Assembly: GCA_030374805.1 (NCBI GenBank)
Contig: JARGSG010000085.1
Span: 124,001-188,000 of the forward strand
DNA length: 64,000 nucleotides
Direction of reading: 5' to 3'
From: Gracilaria gracilis
Taxonomy: Eukaryota; Rhodophyta; Florideophyceae; Gracilariales; Gracilariaceae
The notes under the pieces are model-generated. The model was not told the DNA's origin, searched no databases, and saw only the letters and a list, made by a program, of their open reading frames with translations. Below are positions 20,001 through 30,032 of this stretch, one piece after another (the stretch's first letter is position 1; every line of letters starts with the position of its first letter). The position numbers were made by a program, and so were the translations under genes.

Positions 20001-22896
20001 TTGGGCTCCGGTGTCCATGCATGCGCCATTGAAATGCTCCGTGGGGGCCTTGTCCGCGATGGTTGAAACATCGCAAGCAAGAATTTCTATCGGTGGCTTT
20101 TTGTACTTATTTCTACTACTACGTTTACCAGCTATCTTACGTGCTACTTTGGCGACTAGGGTCGGAAATCTATTGGGAAAGGCAATAGAGTTCCCGTCTA
20201 AAAATACAAACGGTCATCGGTCGCGTGAAGGTTAAGCGACTCGAAGAAGTTGTTTACGACTTCCTCTGGCGCGTTGTTGTCGGAGTTCGTAGCTTTTTTT
20301 GAGATTTCGTCGCCTTGGTCCTGTAAAGTAATGTTGAAAAACTTACTTGGGTCTTCTGGCTCCAAATCGGAGGATTGGTCCAACTTTTCGCAGAGTTCGA
20401 ATAGAACTTGCTTGAGGGCCTTGTTTTAGTTATGTCCGAAGCGTTTCTTTTCGTAATATTCGACTCGACGAGCTGAGATATTCGCAAGATTGCGTGGGTG
20501 TTTGCAATGTCTTACGGTGTGGTTAGGTTCGCCGCAGTTGAAGCAGGTAATTTCCGATTTGGTGTGGGGCCTAGAAGATGACGACTGCACTGGGCGTCCG
20601 TATCGAGTGAAGAAGGTATCTTTGGGTTTCGGGAAAAAAAACCGGGTTCCGAGGACCTTTTTAAAGGGTTTCGTTCTTCTTCTTCGACTTGGCGTTGAGC
20701 GCTGGAGTCCAGTTGGGTGAGGAATTCCTGGTACGGAAGACTGTCCGTATCGAGGCGATGTGTGGCATCTCGGGCAAATCGATGTCCTACCACAGCCTTT
20801 CGGAGGTATGTGATCTTGTGTTGATCAGAGCGGCTGTAGATAGAGCATTGGGGGGTAAGGGTGGAGTTTTTTTCGTCCAGAAGAGTAAGGGCCTCGGGGA
20901 CGGTAGTGGATTCTGACAGGAATTGGTCTATGCGAAGGTTACTAACGACGTTTTGGGCACGTTTTTGGCGACTGACGGAATCGTAGATTGTTCTCATTTT
21001 AACACATGCTTCGTCGAACGTTGTGGTGTTTGGGAGAACGTGTGTCAGAAAGTAACCTTTCGCCTTTCCCGTCAGGAAGTGTCACATGAACTTCAGCCAG
21101 TAGGTCTCCGGAATTTCGTATTCTTCGGCCGTGGCGGTGAATTCGTCTACGTACTCCTGCCAACATTGACTGAGGTCTCCTGAAAACTTGTTGGAGTCGT
21201 CCTTGAATCTGGTTGAAATTTCTCGGGTGGCGTACTTCCGTTCGAATGTTCTAGTTACGTTTGCTCCCGGTTGATTCGAACCTTGCTCAGACTCGGTGTT
21301 GCTTCCCCTACGGTTGGGGTTCGCGATCCTAGGGAGCGTATCTGTGATTGTTTGTGAAACTCCAGGGTGGGAGTCACTGTCCAATGCGTGCCGAAGTAGG
21401 ATGATCCTGCCGAAGCATTCTTCAAGTTCACTTTCCGTGTCAAAAATTGTCACGGCCAAGTTGAACAGAAGATAGTTGGGTTCATGGGTTCTAATTTGCA
21501 CATCTCGGTCTCGGAGGAAGTTGAGAAGTAGGCGCATAAGGGCGAAGTTTGTAGAAATGTTGAAATCAAACAGAAGATCGGGGGATAATCTGTTTTAAAA
21601 ATATTCAAAAAATCCTGACCTCGGGCGTCCGGGTCAGTGAGGTCATAACTACGAACAGTATCCGCCAATGTTTTTTGGGCAACATTGTGGAGACGGATAT
21701 CGTTGTGAAATATCTCAACCAGAGTGTTAAAAAAAACTTGCTCAAGCAATTGAGAGGGTTACGCAGAAGTTCTTTGTTTAACTAGCAAGGGGCCAATCTA
21801 ATTTAAAAAGCGGTTGTCTTGAGAGGAAATCACTTTTTGGTTAGCTTTGCCTTGAAGATGGCTCTCCAGATGGCGGTGGGAATCGAAATCGCTGTTGCAC
21901 ACGTTGCAGCGTGGCGGCGTACGCTTGTTGTCCACGTTGCGACGGTGCGCCTTACTGTTGTTGTATGCACACCAGGTGGTAGCAGAATTGCTCTACACGT
22001 TACACAGCTTGCAGTGACGTGTGAAGCAATTTTTTGGCTTGGCACTTTTCGCTGTCTGCTGGCGCAGAGTTTTTTCCTGGCGGACCGAAAGGATTGACAG
22101 TCTCGCCTTCTCGCCACGTTGAACCCGTGGCACCGATATTGGATCCGGGTGGGCTGGTGTGGTAGAAAGGTCTGGGCGAGATGGCGCACAGCTTAGGCTT
22201 ACAGCGATGTCAGCCGCTGCAGACGAACTTGAGGGACGCGGTTCGGAGCGCAATCCTGTCGGACGGCGGTCGGGAACGGGGGATGCCGGAGGACGCGATT
22301 CGGTGCGCCGTCCTCTAAAGGCGGGACTCGTTGCGGGGGCTGCCGAGGGACGCGGTGCGGAGCGCGGTCCGGTCGGGGCGGCAGGAGGATATTCGGGGGC
22401 GGATGGGGGCGGGTTACTGTAGTGTACGGGTGCGGCACGGCTGCGGTGCTGATGGGCGCGGGTGCCCGACGCAGCGCGTCCGTGTGGTTCGGTAACCTTT
22501 GGTTTGGTAGCCGCGGTGGTCGGCGTGACGTGCTCCGTGTCCACGTGGGTGACGTCTTCGACGACGACCCCGAGGTGCACGGGCACAGCTTTTCCACGTC
22601 AGCCACGTATACGTGTTGTGGTCGGCAAGATGACTGCACCGAAAAATAACAACATTAGTTTATTTTCTGGTTCTTTGCCTCAGCCAATGTTGGCATATTT
22701 AGAAAGAAATTTATCCCTGGTTTTGGGTACTCTATTTACAGAAATAGAATAATTTCTATTCTAAGACACCTAGATTAAGATTTATTGGTCTCAAGATACA
22801 CTTAATCTAGGAGAAATAGAATAGAAAAATAAATTAAAATCTAAATTAGGAATAAGTAAACATACGTTGTTTGTCCATGGTTACCTAATTCGCGAA

Positions 22897-23178
22897 TGTG
22901 GTAGAAATAGGAAAGTTAGTGCGCGCGGGGAAGGGAGCGCGCGAGGAAGAATGTAGATAAGTGTTAGGTGATGAGGATGAAGAACCGAAGAGAAGCCGAA
23001 CTCCTCGGTTCACCCCGCTTTTATATGCATTGCACGTTTCCTGAATGGGAAACGCGCAATGCACTCTACTATCTAGAAGGCCACGCAACTGTCAGTCCGA
23101 CAGTTGCGTGGCCACACAGCTGCATTTAATTATCAGCTTCCCGACGTGGAGGCTGATAATTCTGCACTTGTTACAACA
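22897..23178. repeat. LTR of the copia fossil (right; 5' LTR of the element)
   Basis: 282 bp, starting TGTGGTAGAAAT and ending TTGTTACAACA, about 93% identical to the left LTR and preserving the internal hairpin. Confidence 0.9.
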
Positions 23179-23258
23179 GTAGCCTGCAGGTCACATAATG
23201 TTGCAAAGGTTCATCTTAAATATGGCCACTCAGGAATTGCCACGTCGAGAAAAAATTT

Positions 23259-23303
23259 CCATATACTATTTCCATACACTAAAAAAAAGTATTGGAACGG
23301 CCC
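23259..23303. repeat. Right terminal inverted repeat of the outer element
   Basis: Complement of 6568-6611 with four mismatches, followed by TAA. Confidence 0.65.
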
Positions 23304-23636
23304 TAAAGGTGACGCAATCGGACTAATTGGTGAAGCCACATGACAAAGCGAATATGATACTGGAAGACTACAAACTACAGAGTTCTTTCCATTTCATATC
23401 AATCTACATCTCCTTCCATCATGGCAAACCGCTCTGCGAACAATACCAACATAGATCTTCCCATGCCAATGGCTCGAGCCGCAGCCTTTTCTGTGGCATC
23501 ACCGACTTCAGCGCGAACGGTACCTGCACACTAAACCCACGCCAATATCATTTAACCAAAAAATCATTGTCATCTTGAAAATTTATCGTTTACACGAGCG
23601 CATGCAGTCCGTAAGGAATAAACAAATTCGAAAATT

Positions 23637-23957
23637 ATGGGTCTCGAGACTCAATTGCACACGTTGCACCAGGAGCACACCTCGTCAGAAAGCCTTCTTC
23701 TGGATCTCTACGAGCTCATATTCGGCAACGACTTCCTCCTATCCGTTCCAACCCCTTCTAGGCAGTCAACACTTCTAGCATCCGTCTCTCCGCATCATTC
23801 TCTCGATTCATATCGAGTTCATTCTCGGTCACGCAAAATATTTTGCTCGGAATCATTCGGAGTTACTTTCGGCACTCATGTCAAGCAGCAAAGCCGTTAC
23901 TGCAGATCCAAGTCTCTTATCACAAAATCTACCATGCGACCTCTGCGGACAAAATGA
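23637..23957 (+). CDS. Possible leader frame of the DUF6589-like locus
   Basis: A 106-residue frame beginning MGLETQLHTLHQEHTS that overlaps the start of the long frame at 23878 in a different phase. The first 60 residues (LLLDLYELIFGNDFLLSV) look protein-like, the later part does not. It could be an upstream exon or the displaced N-terminus of the 1114-residue protein. An earlier short frame starts MANRSANNTNIDLPMPMARA near 23419. I see no family. Confidence 0.3.
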   Translation: MGLETQLHTLHQEHTSSESLLLDLYELIFGNDFLLSVPTPSRQSTLLASVSPHHSLDSYRVHSRSRKIFCSESFGVTFGTHVKQQSRYCRSKSLITKSTMRPLRTK

Positions 23958-26900
23958 TAGGAAACGACCGACCTCTGTTGTTACGCTGACACCCCAACAG
24001 ATAGAAAAACGAGCTCGCATTGATACATCACCTATTCCAAATCCATTTCGTTCCCTGCAATCAAATGATGTGAAATACTGCACGGATTGCAAATCGAAGA
24101 GCGCAGGATGGACAGTAATTTGTGATTCCAAACGTTATGGAGCAAAATCACCGTCAGCATTGAAGTTTTGGAAGCAGCGCGTTAGGCCAACTGTATCGAA
24201 GAGTGAGGCTAAATGCTATATATGCAATTGTTTACATCGTTCAAAACAGTTCTCCCAAATTCCAACAACCCGCTACGCACAAGGGCCGCGAATGAATTTG
24301 CAACTTCTGGATTTGATGGTGTGCGAAGAAAGCACCAAAGATGTTTTCTGCAACGATCTGAGCAAGCGTTCTGGTATTTCAAATTCTGACGTTCGGCTCC
24401 TTCTACATCGGTTGTTTCAAGCGCACTTTTGCCTTTATCATCACAACCAAACCCGGCATTCCCGGGAGGCAGCGTTTCGTTCTGAACCAAAACATCGTGG
24501 GACAAAGCGTGGATACTGTGTATTCAGGGACAATGGTTGTCCACAGATAAGCGCAGTCCTCAGACCGCTCTCTAGGCCTGCTCCTTACTCCTTTGAAGAA
24601 ATAGAGTCATACAACGAATACGAAGATTCGATTTTGAGCCATTCATCCAGGGCGTTTTCTGCTGCTGCCGTTGCTGGTAGAAAGGCTTGCGGGGCGTGTC
24701 GTTATGTCATATCTAAAGGTGTGAATGGGAGTAAGCCATTGGTGGACACTGCGTTGCTCCGTTGTGCTACTGATCGATGTCTTGTTGAATGCGTCCTTTA
24801 CGCACTTGATCCGGTAGGAAACGACGGTGCTGATTTTGTGTACATGCGTGGAAATGAGAGTATACTGCATATGGCAAAGCAACTTCGAGATGCTGTGGTT
24901 GCTCCTCTTTCAGATGCTCCCGAAGCATGGTTTTTGCCTGTTATTAATGTGTGCATTCTTCGAGCCATACTTCATGCACACAGCATGGATGGGTCTCGTG
25001 ATGTATGCACCAGAACAGTAGAGTCCAGAATTAGACCTGTTTTGGCTGCGAAACGCATCTACCTATTCTCCTTGTCAAGTAAATTTCGTTGCTACGCCTT
25101 AGACGATTCGCTCTCTCGCGTTCTCAATATTGTTGTTTGCTCTTCCAGCAAGGATAAAGTGAAGATTTTCTCTGGTCAGAGGCGAAGTGTGATAACAGAC
25201 GTAGGAAATCGTTTTGTACGGAATGGCGAGAGATACCAACACCAGTCCTGGACTCTTTCTGAGGAGATATGTGCAATTCCTGCAATGCTCTGGGCTTCAC
25301 TGGTCTTAGAAATGGTTTCTAATAAGCAGCTGGCATCAGTGAAGATTGCATCGGCTGCGAAAGCAGTTCCGATACAGATGCTTTTTCCGGTTTGTAACGA
25401 AAAGGAAACGATTCCTACGAAAGAGCTCGATCATTTTTATGCTCTTTCTGTGAGCTCTAAACGTGTAGAACACAACATTCCAAGGGCGGACTACTTGCTT
25501 TGCATAAGGGCTCTAAAGGTGTTTGAGCAATTGGCGTTTTGTCGTTCACGGTTTTTTGTCGGCCCACTAATGTCTACACTCTCAATTGCTGGCATGATAG
25601 AATGCACGCCATCCTGGCGCAGTGTTCTTAACTCCTTGGGAATTCTTACCTCTCTAGATAGTAGTGAAGACTTTCGCAAGCGCCTGATAACGGAAAGAGA
25701 AAACGCAAGAATGGGAGCGTTTGAGACTGTTAAGGTTCTCGATCGTATTGTCACTGTCGAAATTGACAACTTCGATATCTTCCCGATGCACAGCGTCAAG
25801 GCAGCTGGCAAAGCTCTGCCAATGATTAGTGGCACTGCCACGCAGAGCATGGTCCAGACCAGGAAACAAAAGCGGTCTGGGGAGGCTGCGGCGTCTACAA
25901 CGGATCCTAGTGCCCCAGAAGAGTCCAAGAACAACTGGCTAGATTTCAAAGAAGCGTTTAGCAGTCGCCAGCTTTTTGCGGCATCGTTCAATACCGATGA
26001 AGATAATGAGGTACTTCAGGACTTTTTCGACGTTGTGTTCGGGATAGTGTTCGAGAACCGGAAGGAGCTAATGTCCGTATCGGATATGAATTGCACATAT
26101 AACAGAGGCAAAACAAGGCTACGCTACAAACATCAAGGTGTGAACTTTCGGTCTTTGCTGCTTTCGTGCTTTCAACAACATGGCGGTCTCGATGCTGGTC
26201 ATCCTTCTGTGTATGACCAAGATGTATTGTTTGTTGACGTTTGTCGAATGAGTGCGGCCGAAATTCTTACCATACATGATAAGATTCAGTTACTCGCGAA
26301 ATTACTTACTCCTGGCAAGCCTGGATCTCCAAGACATATTGTCGTCTCTGGGGATCAACCAACGTACAGAATTCTTGTAAAGATATGGAGAAATTCCTAT
26401 CTTGAAGCGCGAAAGGAGTCCTCAGGCCCGGATGCTCTCCAAACATTGCGTTTACACCAGTGGTTGATACCATTTCCAGGTTTTTTCCACATAGAGAAAC
26501 AAAGTCTTTATCCTCTATGTAACGAGATGTTGCACGGATTGGGATTGCAGGAGCTGGCTCGCTGTTCTGGGCTTTCAGATTCTCAAATCGACAACATTCT
26601 TCACCATGGACATGCCCGCAATAACCGCTCTCTCATTTTTAGTATATGTGCAGCTCTAGTGATTCACACCTCCGATATTATCCTCTCCGAATATCCAGAT
26701 ATCCAAGATGAAATTGAAAGTATCACTCGTTTGGAAAGCGATGAACACTTGCCGAACGAACTGGTCATGAAGTCCAAACTACGCACTTGTACAACTAAGA
26801 AGGTTGGTTCTCGCACTTACACAATTGGAAGACTTCTGCGAAACAAGGTAGTATCATTCTTCTCCCAATCTGGTCCAAACGGCAAACATATCGTGAACAC

Positions 26901-27222
26901 GGCACTGTTTACATGTCTATTGCCTGTCGTTGGCTTCCACGTTCTCTCCAGAACCGGACATTGTGATGTCGTCGATAGCTTCTGGCTCCGTCTCAATAAT
27001 GTGTTGCATGCCTCGAAGCACATTCACTATCAACATCTATACATGTTTTATGGTTTCCTACGGGGAACGATGCCAAGAATTGTGTTGATGACCTCTACAA
27101 AAACAAGCTTGGGGCGATGCTGGCTCGAGTACCCTCTTTCACTTGCGCTCTTGGAAGTATCTACGATGCTAGGGGTTGGACTTAAGTCCACCAGGACGAA
27201 GCTCTGGAGATGTTGGCTGTGA
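23878..27222 (+). CDS. DUF6589-like large protein, first frame of a putative mobile locus
   Basis: An 1114-residue frame. The N-terminus carries Cys pairs (PCDLCGQNDRKR, CTDCKSKSAGW, AKCYICNCLH) that suggest a zinc-binding module. Near residues 824-880 come GDQPTYRILVKIW and WLIPFPGFFHIEKQ, which match my memory of the conserved core of uncharacterised metazoan and fungal DUF6589-type proteins (GDQ.TY then WL.PFPGDWH). Those proteins are multi-copy and transposon-like. The frame overlaps the next by 13 bases. Codons clearly continue the protein in the other phase for about 50 residues before the second ATG (DDLYKNKLGAMLARVPSF), with one TAA in between, so the two frames were probably one protein of about 2,050 residues. 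Function is unknown. Confidence 0.6.
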   Translation: MSSSKAVTADPSLLSQNLPCDLCGQNDRKRPTSVVTLTPQQIEKRARIDTSPIPNPFRSLQSNDVKYCTDCKSKSAGWTVICDSKRYGAKSPSALKFWKQRVRPTVSKSEAKCYICNCLHRSKQFSQIPTTRYAQGPRMNLQLLDLMVCEESTKDVFCNDLSKRSGISNSDVRLLLHRLFQAHFCLYHHNQTRHSREAAFRSEPKHRGTKRGYCVFRDNGCPQISAVLRPLSRPAPYSFEEIESYNEYEDSILSHSSRAFSAAAVAGRKACGACRYVISKGVNGSKPLVDTALLRCATDRCLVECVLYALDPVGNDGADFVYMRGNESILHMAKQLRDAVVAPLSDAPEAWFLPVINVCILRAILHAHSMDGSRDVCTRTVESRIRPVLAAKRIYLFSLSSKFRCYALDDSLSRVLNIVVCSSSKDKVKIFSGQRRSVITDVGNRFVRNGERYQHQSWTLSEEICAIPAMLWASLVLEMVSNKQLASVKIASAAKAVPIQMLFPVCNEKETIPTKELDHFYALSVSSKRVEHNIPRADYLLCIRALKVFEQLAFCRSRFFVGPLMSTLSIAGMIECTPSWRSVLNSLGILTSLDSSEDFRKRLITERENARMGAFETVKVLDRIVTVEIDNFDIFPMHSVKAAGKALPMISGTATQSMVQTRKQKRSGEAAASTTDPSAPEESKNNWLDFKEAFSSRQLFAASFNTDEDNEVLQDFFDVVFGIVFENRKELMSVSDMNCTYNRGKTRLRYKHQGVNFRSLLLSCFQQHGGLDAGHPSVYDQDVLFVDVCRMSAAEILTIHDKIQLLAKLLTPGKPGSPRHIVVSGDQPTYRILVKIWRNSYLEARKESSGPDALQTLRLHQWLIPFPGFFHIEKQSLYPLCNEMLHGLGLQELARCSGLSDSQIDNILHHGHARNNRSLIFSICAALVIHTSDIILSEYPDIQDEIESITRLESDEHLPNELVMKSKLRTCTTKKVGSRTYTIGRLLRNKVVSFFSQSGPNGKHIVNTALFTCLLPVVGFHVLSRTGHCDVVDSFWLRLNNVLHASKHIHYQHLYMFYGFLRGTMPRIVLMTSTKTSLGRCWLEYPLSLALLEVSTMLGVGLKSTRTKLWRCWL

Positions 27223-30032
27223 GGCTGCTCAAGTTTCTGAACGTTTCAATGCTTCACTACCTCGAAAGTGCAGGGGCATGGTTGCTCAACGTATCTCACG
27301 CAAGAATGCTTATCCGAACGATCACTGCAGCGTCAAGATCGTACCAGCGATTCCAAGGAGACGAGAACGCAGATGGGGAGCTTAATCCACTTATTGGGTA
27401 CGACAAATATGCTGCTCAGGCATCCACAGTCCGCGAGATGGTGAACCTCATGCGACGTAAAAGCTTCTTATCGAGTGAGCACCAGAACTGCAACAAACTG
27501 AAAAGCGTGTTGGGCCCGTTGGAAAAGATGTTAACAAATGAAGGAGTACAGCGCCTCATTCTCAACATTGAAAAGCATGGTCAGAAGAGCGTTGAGTTGC
27601 ATGCATCGGCAATGTTCCGAAAGATTTTTGGTACTCTATCTGAGGAAGATGTTGTCACCTACCTAAGCAAGAAGCGTCCGAAAGGCGAATGGACCAAATC
27701 TCGGCTAATTCCTACCGTAGGCACCGCAATGGAGGCTGAAAAGGATGTGAATATCACGCAAACTGTAAAGGTTCCGAAGGATCCTAGAACAGCTTTGTCT
27801 GAACGCAGACACGCACGAACAAAACTGATGACTTCTCTCACTCTGGTGGAGCACACTGCTAATGATGCTGGTGACAGTTATGGTGCACAACATGCGCGTA
27901 AAAGAGGGAATGCTTTGCAGTCCACCAGGTATCTTCTCTCTGCTCATGCAGATGCATACCGATCTTCCGGCAATGCATCAAGACATGCGCAGAAAAGTCA
28001 GCTTATATCGGCTCTCACTTGTGACTCCCTGGAAGGAACGGAAGAATCTTCATTTAGCGAAGTAAGACGGGGACAGATTGGCAGGCGAAGCGTATCTTAT
28101 CACTATGATTACTGCTTTCCGCAGTATTTCTCGGTCATGCTCGACATTATGAATGTCATATGGTGCAGAGGAACAGATGGTTCGAGAGGTAACGACATGC
28201 AGAACGTTACAGTTCTGAAGATGAAGCAAACTCTGCGGCCTTGGTTCAGTGGGAGACGAGGAAAAGCGATGAAGCAGGTTCACTTACATGTTCATGATCC
28301 CGAAATTGTCATCAAGTACAAACGTAGTGAGCAAGGGCGACGGGACTTGTCAAGGGGCATGACTGAGGTAGAGAAATTGAGTGGAGAAGAACATCTTGAA
28401 AAGTTTGGTTTTCATCGTCCATTAACAGCTCCATGGGGAACTTTGATGGCTTCTAGGGTGAGCAGGGACGCCATTTGCTCGCTACACCTTTTATGCGGGG
28501 CAATTGCCGCAACTGAGTTAGCGGAGGAGCACGACAGAACGGTGGACATATATTTACATGGCGGGTGCTTTACTGTCCATCCATCATGCATGGGAATGAA
28601 AGCAGTTGATGTAATTGCAGAGCTTGCCGCGAGAGATGAAAGTTTAAGAGAGACCAGAAGTGGGGAAGTAACAATGAGGCCAAAGTTTGTGAACTGTGAA
28701 GTGGCAGAGACAGTACCTCGTACGGAGCCCGTTTCGCAGCATATTTCTAATGCTCAAAGATATGAAGAAGATAGCTTTCTTCTTCGAGTCTCAAGGAACA
28801 GATCTTTGCTGTTTTCATGTTCATATGGTTTACAAATTAATAACGTATGCCTCAAGCATGGCGAATCTGAAACTCGCCTTGTCGCGGCCTTCAGAAGATT
28901 TGTTCTGCCTGCCTACGCGATAAGTGACTCGAGAAATGCAGCTTCATCACAGAGGAGCTGTGCTACGGTCTTTGTTTCTAAAGACACCGACGTGACAATC
29001 ATTCTTGCGCTTTTGGAATACGTTCGCAATTTGAATGTTCTACATGTTCTTAATGAGAGCGTCATAGATATTGACGCACTAACCGGCAATCTTCTGCAAC
29101 AAGGAGTGAGCCCGATCATGCTTGGCAGTTCTTATGTAATGGCAGGCAGTGACTTTTCGGCAGGCACATATGCTGTATCTCATGTGCACTACTTTAGAGC
29201 GTGCGCAAGACATGCAGCAATCTTGAAAGACATGGATCACGTAGACCATATTGATTCCCTGGATCTTCTAACTCTTCTCGCCTACTTAGAGAAACATGGT
29301 TTTAGAACTCTTACAAACACGTTAGGAAGGGAAGTTTTGAGAGAAGAATGGTCGACCAATGGCTGCAATGACTCTGAATTGATGCGACGTACAAGAGCAA
29401 CCTTTGTCAGTGAACATGACATTGGATGTAGGGAGTGGCGCTTAGATGTCAGGCAATACGTTGCTGATAAGGCTAAGTCGCTCTTGGATCTTGTCCCGCC
29501 AGCGGAGCATATCGTGCTTCAAGCAAGAAGGGTGAAACATATTTTGTTTAATTACTGGTACAAGTCAGGGAACGACGGCCTGTCCCCAACGACGATGGAG
29601 AAATGCGACTTAGCCACAGGGTTCAATGCCGATGGGACATTTCTTCTGGAACGGAAAGAGGATGTGGATGATATTGGAAAGAAAATGCGAGAACTCTTAT
29701 CAAAATGTAGGTGCAAGGGAAGCTGCTCTACTAGGCAGTGCTCTTGTGTGAAGCGCGCTGTCAAATGTATCGGATGCGAATGCGACAGTCGCAAGTGTCA
29801 GAACAAAATACTTGAAGTTCCCATCAGAGAAATAGAAGCACATATAGGAGCACAAGATGTTGCCATTCGAGACAGAGAAGATGGTACAGAGATCGTGGAA
29901 TTAAATCATACGGACCTGGACCAGATCGTACTGAGTAACATGCTAAACGTATCAAATATCATGCCATCGGAGCATGACTTAGTAGAGCTTTTCGACGCAA
30001 CGGAAGATGAGGATGTATTAGCTTTGAGCTGA
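27210..30032 (+). CDS. PIN-like/CXC-domain protein, second frame of the same locus
   Basis: A 940-residue frame. Around residue 587 VFVSKDTDVTIILALLEYV, followed near 640 by YVMAGSDFSAGTY, has the spaced Asp pattern of PIN/FEN-like nucleases (TDTDVL...GCD). Residues about 831-868 form a compact Cys cluster, CRCKGSCSTRQCSCVKR then CIGCECDSRKCQN, a tesmin/TSO1-type CXC DNA-binding motif. DUF6589-like, PIN-like and CXC segments in this order occur in the large uncharacterised proteins of cnidarians and fish that I recall, here split over two frames. The ATG at 27210 is therefore likely internal. The stop at 30030-30032 abuts the complementary stop of the minus-strand frame with no spacer. Confidence 0.6.
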   Translation: MLAVRLLKFLNVSMLHYLESAGAWLLNVSHARMLIRTITAASRSYQRFQGDENADGELNPLIGYDKYAAQASTVREMVNLMRRKSFLSSEHQNCNKLKSVLGPLEKMLTNEGVQRLILNIEKHGQKSVELHASAMFRKIFGTLSEEDVVTYLSKKRPKGEWTKSRLIPTVGTAMEAEKDVNITQTVKVPKDPRTALSERRHARTKLMTSLTLVEHTANDAGDSYGAQHARKRGNALQSTRYLLSAHADAYRSSGNASRHAQKSQLISALTCDSLEGTEESSFSEVRRGQIGRRSVSYHYDYCFPQYFSVMLDIMNVIWCRGTDGSRGNDMQNVTVLKMKQTLRPWFSGRRGKAMKQVHLHVHDPEIVIKYKRSEQGRRDLSRGMTEVEKLSGEEHLEKFGFHRPLTAPWGTLMASRVSRDAICSLHLLCGAIAATELAEEHDRTVDIYLHGGCFTVHPSCMGMKAVDVIAELAARDESLRETRSGEVTMRPKFVNCEVAETVPRTEPVSQHISNAQRYEEDSFLLRVSRNRSLLFSCSYGLQINNVCLKHGESETRLVAAFRRFVLPAYAISDSRNAASSQRSCATVFVSKDTDVTIILALLEYVRNLNVLHVLNESVIDIDALTGNLLQQGVSPIMLGSSYVMAGSDFSAGTYAVSHVHYFRACARHAAILKDMDHVDHIDSLDLLTLLAYLEKHGFRTLTNTLGREVLREEWSTNGCNDSELMRRTRATFVSEHDIGCREWRLDVRQYVADKAKSLLDLVPPAEHIVLQARRVKHILFNYWYKSGNDGLSPTTMEKCDLATGFNADGTFLLERKEDVDDIGKKMRELLSKCRCKGSCSTRQCSCVKRAVKCIGCECDSRKCQNKILEVPIREIEAHIGAQDVAIRDREDGTEIVELNHTDLDQIVLSNMLNVSNIMPSEHDLVELFDATEDEDVLALS

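Larger units (their letters stand above)
16739..23178 (-). mobile_element. Ty1/copia LTR retrotransposon, broken fossil
   Basis: A 6.44-kb LTR element in minus orientation. Direct LTRs of 282 bp begin TG and end CA, and a GTAGC 5-bp duplication flanks the whole (16734-16738, 23179-23183). Parts in minus order: a gag-like region (about 21750-20450) with a CX2CX4HX4C knuckle, FNCGEPNHTVRHC, near 20550; a protease start with DTGA near 20010; an integrase region (about 19700-18650); a reverse transcriptase with GTYVDDSLL near 17970; and RNase H with VYADSSFANNGDL near 17550. This PR-IN-RT-RH order is Ty1/copia. The frames are broken in several places. LTR divergence of about 19 sites in 282 (roughly 7%) implies an insertion of moderate age. 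Confidence 0.9.
6568..23303. mobile_element. Possible outer TIR element with TAA flanks, heavily invaded
   Basis: The two ends are inverted copies over 44 bp with 40 matches, sharing CCRTTCCAATACTTT and TTTTAGTGTATGGAAATAGT. TAA stands directly outside both (6565-6567 and 23304-23306), again the Harbinger-type 3-bp pattern. If these are two ends of one insertion, removing the mariner (with its MULE) and the copia fossil leaves about 1.77 kb of original element. No transposase is recognised in that remainder. The alternative is two unrelated copies of one MITE family facing each other. Confidence 0.5.
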
